The notes below the pieces were generated by a model. The model ran no database searches and was not told the DNA's origin. It worked only from the letters and a program-made list of their open reading frames with translations. Of a DNA stretch of 64,000 bases, positions 61,111-64,000 are shown piece after piece. This stretch comes from Papaver somniferum (Eukaryota; Streptophyta; Magnoliopsida; Ranunculales; Papaveraceae), in NCBI RefSeq assembly GCF_003573695.1, contig NC_039368.1, positions 6,347,860 through 6,411,859 on the forward strand, in the 5' to 3' direction. Numbering within the stretch: position 1 is the stretch's first letter; each line of letters starts with the position of its first letter. Position numbers and translations under genes: made by a program.

Positions 61111-61656
61111 AATTATTAAGACAATGTAAAGGAAGTAAAAATTGGTATGTTAATTTGTTTAGAAAAATGTGGCTTTCCTAAACTATTCGTTGATCAGGCA
61201 AATGGGGTTTTACTGATAATCAATGAAATTGTTTATCAAATCAACTAGAGTTTCAATATATTAAAACCCATAATTTCAATTCTCAACTCAAAACCCTAAC
61301 AATAAAATAAGGTTAAAATATCCACATAAACACAAATATTAGACTCAATAATCAATTTTCGATATTATAGGTTCTTTCCACATCAAACCAAACAATAAAC
61401 TTAATTAATCGGTGGTAGAACTTTTGGTTCTTTTGTTGTAGAGAGCGGAAGGATGAAGAAGGATGGGGACGAAGGAAATAATAGATGAAAGAATATAAAG
61501 TGTTGAAAGTCAACATATGAAACCGGGTTTCGGGTTAGTAAAAAAAAACGCGTGTTTATCATTTAATCTGAGCCCTTCAAATTTTTTATATCGAGTGGCT
61601 ATAGGAATTTGTCAGTGACTCTATAATAATAATCATGTCACCCGATCCCTCCTCCT

Positions 61657-62099
61657 GGTTAATAGAAAGTTTTTTTCTCTTCCCTTTTCTCCTCTCCAAA
61701 AAACTTTAATTTTTTTTTGCTTTTTTAGCAAGGGAAAATTAGGTGCAGGCCCAAAAAAAAATAATATTATCATTGTGAGGCCCACAATTAATTCTAGATA
61801 CCGCGACACCCATAGCTTCCGTGACACCCATAATTATATAAAATTATTAAAAATGTCTGCATGACGGATTATGCATATGCATGACGGGTTATGCATCAGG
61901 GGTATAATTGGCAATGCAACTTGGATATAACATATCTAAAAATCCGCACTTTGGAATTTTACAAATTTTATATCGTTGTAAATCTTTTTAAGAGAGCTAC
62001 GCAACGAGTACAAACAAGAATATCAAATTTTTGTTTTTCACGAAAAAATCGGACGCGATCGTCATTTCAGGCAAAATTTTCGAAAACTTGATACATAAC
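61657..62099. other. Intergenic, AT-rich, leading into the palindrome array
   Basis: No gene. GCATGACGG(G/A)TTATGCAT phrases appear from 61859 and foreshadow the following array. Confidence 0.45.
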
Positions 62100-62640
62100 C
62101 ATTATGCAGCCACCAAAAAAGATGCATAACACATTCTGCAGACACGTAACGAATTATGCAACCATTTTCTCCACTGCATAATAAAATATGCCTCTGCATA
62201 ACAAAGTTATGCATCTATAACAAGTTATGTAGCCACCGTATTAGTGCGTAACTACATAAAAAAATGATGCATAATGCATTATGCATCTATTTTCTCGATG
62301 CATAAAAGATTGTGCAACAATTTTCTCGATGCATAATGCATTATGCAGCCATATTTTCGGATGCATAACAGGTTATGCATCCATTTTCGCGAAGGCATAA
62401 CATGTTATGCAGATATTATTGTAGGTGCATAACGTGTTATGCAACCTTTTTTTTTTTGTTGGTTTCAATACTAACAAAGAGTAGCTGCATATCGTGTTAT
62501 GCAACTATTTTTACAAATGCATAACAGATTATGCAACCATTTTCATAACTGCCATTATGGCCAAACAATAACACCCATATCTTCATATGATAGAGAAGCA
62601 TAACATATTATGCAACCATTTTCTGGATAAAGAAATAAGG
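62100..62640. repeat. Array of TGCATAAC-NN-GTTATGCA palindromes
   Basis: Units of about 35-45 bp pair GCATAAC with GTTATGC around two variable bases and are separated by ACCATTTTCTCGATG-like spacers. At least a dozen units or half-units are present, with decay at the edges. Confidence 0.85.
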
Positions 62641-62667
62641 TATAGGAAGTCCATAATATATGCTTGC

Positions 62668-62738
62668 CTGTGCTTCATAAACGTCATCCAACATGATGTT
62701 GGCAGATTTGATATCCCTATGAATAATCTTTGGGTAAC
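62668..62738 (-). pseudogene. Orphan receptor-like kinase exon with the HRDIK catalytic loop
   Basis: A 71-bp exon reads YPKIIHRDIKSANIMLDD then VYEAQ, the catalytic loop and Mg-binding Asn of a Ser/Thr kinase, closest in feel to PERK-type kinases. It is preceded by an acceptor (TTCTACAG) and followed by CAG|GCAAGC, a strong-looking GC-type donor. The upstream minus-strand frame to 62934 only vaguely resembles the preceding kinase segment, and no DFG exon is seen below 62660. It is probably a captured or relict fragment. Confidence 0.6.
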
Positions 62739-62939
62739 CTGTAGAAGAGCAGGATAACGATCGAAAGAGGTAATTAGAGACTATAATCTTGCAGACTAGA
62801 TTCTTTTCCTGAGCATAACAATGGTTGTTGGTGATCAACTTCAGTAAACTATTCCTTTCTCGGTGAAATTGCTTCAATGAAACCGTCTGACTTCTTTTTC
62901 GCCATAAAAAACTCGAGTTTAGAAAGTGTTTCAATCATT

Positions 62940-63549
62940 ATTCGCTGTAAATAGACAATTAATTCAATGAGTAATACAAAACATGAGATTTAATGTTCCC
63001 ATCGCTAGTAATTCATGGAATTTCCAAATCTACAGAAGAATTTTTGATTAAATGGGTTTGTGAAGAACAATCCGTAAACATTAAATTTATTAACCAAAAC
63101 TTTCTTTGAATCAAAGTTTTAAGAATGAAACCTGACTCTTATCGAAGAACAATCAAAGTTTTTATGAAAAATTTGTCAAAATTTTCATTTTGAAAACCAC
63201 CGGATCTAAAAGCTCAAAGTAAAGAGGAGTTAAGAAAAGGATTCGTCCTTTTAAAACCAATTGGTGATGTATATCATCTCCTTTATTGTTTATACAGCTT
63301 CATCAATAAAATCTATTCATTTAATTCAGACACTTATCTCACAGAATCACTAGCAGATGAAGAACATGGAAAGAGAAGAGAGTGAGAAGAGAGAAGAATA
63401 ACTTTTCACGAAGAAAATAATTTTCCAAAAAATGGGGTTGCTGATAATTTTTTACGAAGAAATGGATGCGTGAGTTTGATAGTGTAAAAAATCTGAAAAA
63501 TGGGTGTGGTAGTAGTTTTCACTTTTCTTTTAGCAATGCCCCATCAAAA
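62940..63549. other. Intergenic
   Basis: No gene or repeat is recognised. Confidence 0.45.
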
Positions 63550-63719
63550 TTATTGGGCTTGTTTCGCAACTGACATTAACTATTTCAAGTCAAGCTCAGC
63601 CCAACCAAAATTTCCCTTAAATTTCCGCATATTCAACAAAGGCGAACCAAATCACCTAAATTAGGGTTTCTGCAAACTCATTATTCAGTGTAGTTGCTTT
63701 GATTCCATTGGTGAAAAAG
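63550..63719 (+). promoter_or_regulatory. Promoter-like region of the intact IPT2 copy
   Basis: It contains TTGGGCTTGTTTCGCAACTG, CTCAGCCCA and AAATTAGGGTTTC (telo-box, about 60 bases before the ATG), in the same order as before copy 1. The shared sequence shows that copy 1 kept its ancestral promoter. Confidence 0.55.
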
Positions 63720-64000
63720 ATGGAAACTGAAGAAGTAGAAGATGTAATTAAATCTAAAAACAAAAAAATCCCTAAAGTGGTGATAATAATGGGAGCTACT
63801 GGTGCTGGAAAATCTCGTTTAGCTATTGATCTTGCTTCTCATTTCCCAATCGAAATCATCAATGCTGATTCCATGCAGGTTTACAATGGTTTGGATATCC
63901 TAACCAACAAAGTCACGCTCCAAGAACAGAAAGGTATGTTCCCTCCGTTTGAACAAGTAATTGAATTTGTTTCATGTTTTTTAGGGTTTTAATTTGGGGC
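63720..64000 (+). CDS. IPT2: tRNA dimethylallyltransferase 2, first exon (gene continues past the edge)
   Basis: Exon 1 runs 63720-63933 (71 codons and a base) to an AAG|GTATGT donor. It encodes [20 protein letters not shown] with an intact P-loop, then [20 protein letters not shown] and [11 protein letters not shown], typical of the N-terminus of plant IPT2. The family enzyme uses DMAPP to isopentenylate A37 of tRNAs and is the source of cis-type cytokinins. Unlike the copies at 14170 and 17330, nothing visible here is broken. The remaining exons are outside the window, so function is likely but unproven. Confidence 0.88.

Larger units (their letters stand above)
55720..61656 (-). mobile_element. 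Mutator-like element (MULE) with long terminal inverted repeats
   Basis: The left terminus (55720-55860: GAAGGGATCGGGTGACATG, GAGTCACT, TGAAGGGCTGAGATTAAA, AACACGCG, ACCCGGTTT) is repeated inverted at about 61656-61520 with indels. The flanks GGTTAATGA and GGTTAATAG fit a diverged 9-bp duplication. The inside carries a FAR1-type transposase on the minus strand and a nested RTE LINE. The left flank of the transposase (55860-57110) is non-coding and AT-rich. Confidence 0.85.

Overview
The window is nuclear DNA of a flowering plant, most likely a eudicot: genes with GT-AG introns, two plant-type AP2/ERF factors, plant mobile domain (PMD) genes, and many plant transposon classes. Some LTR sequences remind me of repeats from Ranunculales/Papaveraceae, but that is only an impression. 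I recognise three apparently intact genes or gene starts: an ERF group-IX-like gene (21362-22015, minus), a DREB1/CBF-like gene (36418-37134, plus), and the first exon of a tRNA dimethylallyltransferase 2 (IPT2-like) gene running off the right edge (63720-64000). The rest is pseudogenes and nested mobile elements.

Left part (1-13.5 kb): one broken PMD gene on the minus strand. A 1487-bp solo LTR with the target duplication TTAAG splits a coding exon. An 8.34-kb LTR element without recognisable gag-pol sits in its first intron and carries its own PMD-like reading frame, probably antisense, plus several minisatellites. From 14.2 to 19.5 kb lie two tandem dead IPT2 copies sharing the same internal stop, joined by a palindrome with arms of about 270 bp. 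A decayed copy of the DREB locus follows (19.6-20.9 kb), then the intact ERF gene.

Middle part (22-42 kb): AT-rich intergenic DNA with old transposon remnants; a 4.9-kb CACTA-type element carrying pieces of a PUMILIO gene (28.4-33.3 kb); a PCNA fragment; microsatellites and a 45-bp minisatellite; the DREB gene; an array of eight short hairpins (37.9-38.3 kb); and a decayed Helitron Rep fragment (40.4-41.2 kb).

Right part (42-64 kb): a second broken PMD gene split by a non-autonomous Ty3/gypsy-type element (42739-47360) that holds eight copies of an interrupted palindrome; a decayed L1-type LINE (47.7-53.5 kb) hit by a hAT-type MITE; a second hAT MITE; a possible GRF/CCHC zinc-finger gene (54.9-55.4 kb); a 5.9-kb Mutator-like element encoding a FAR1-type transposase, itself split by an RTE-type LINE; an array of TGCATAAC palindromes; a lone kinase exon; and the IPT2 gene start.

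The genes form no pathway or operon. The logic of the window is evolutionary: gene duplication (IPT2, DREB, PMD), decay, and repeated nested insertion, several of which can be undone on paper from their target-site duplications. Coordinates were read by eye. Family assignments rest on remembered motifs, not on database searches.
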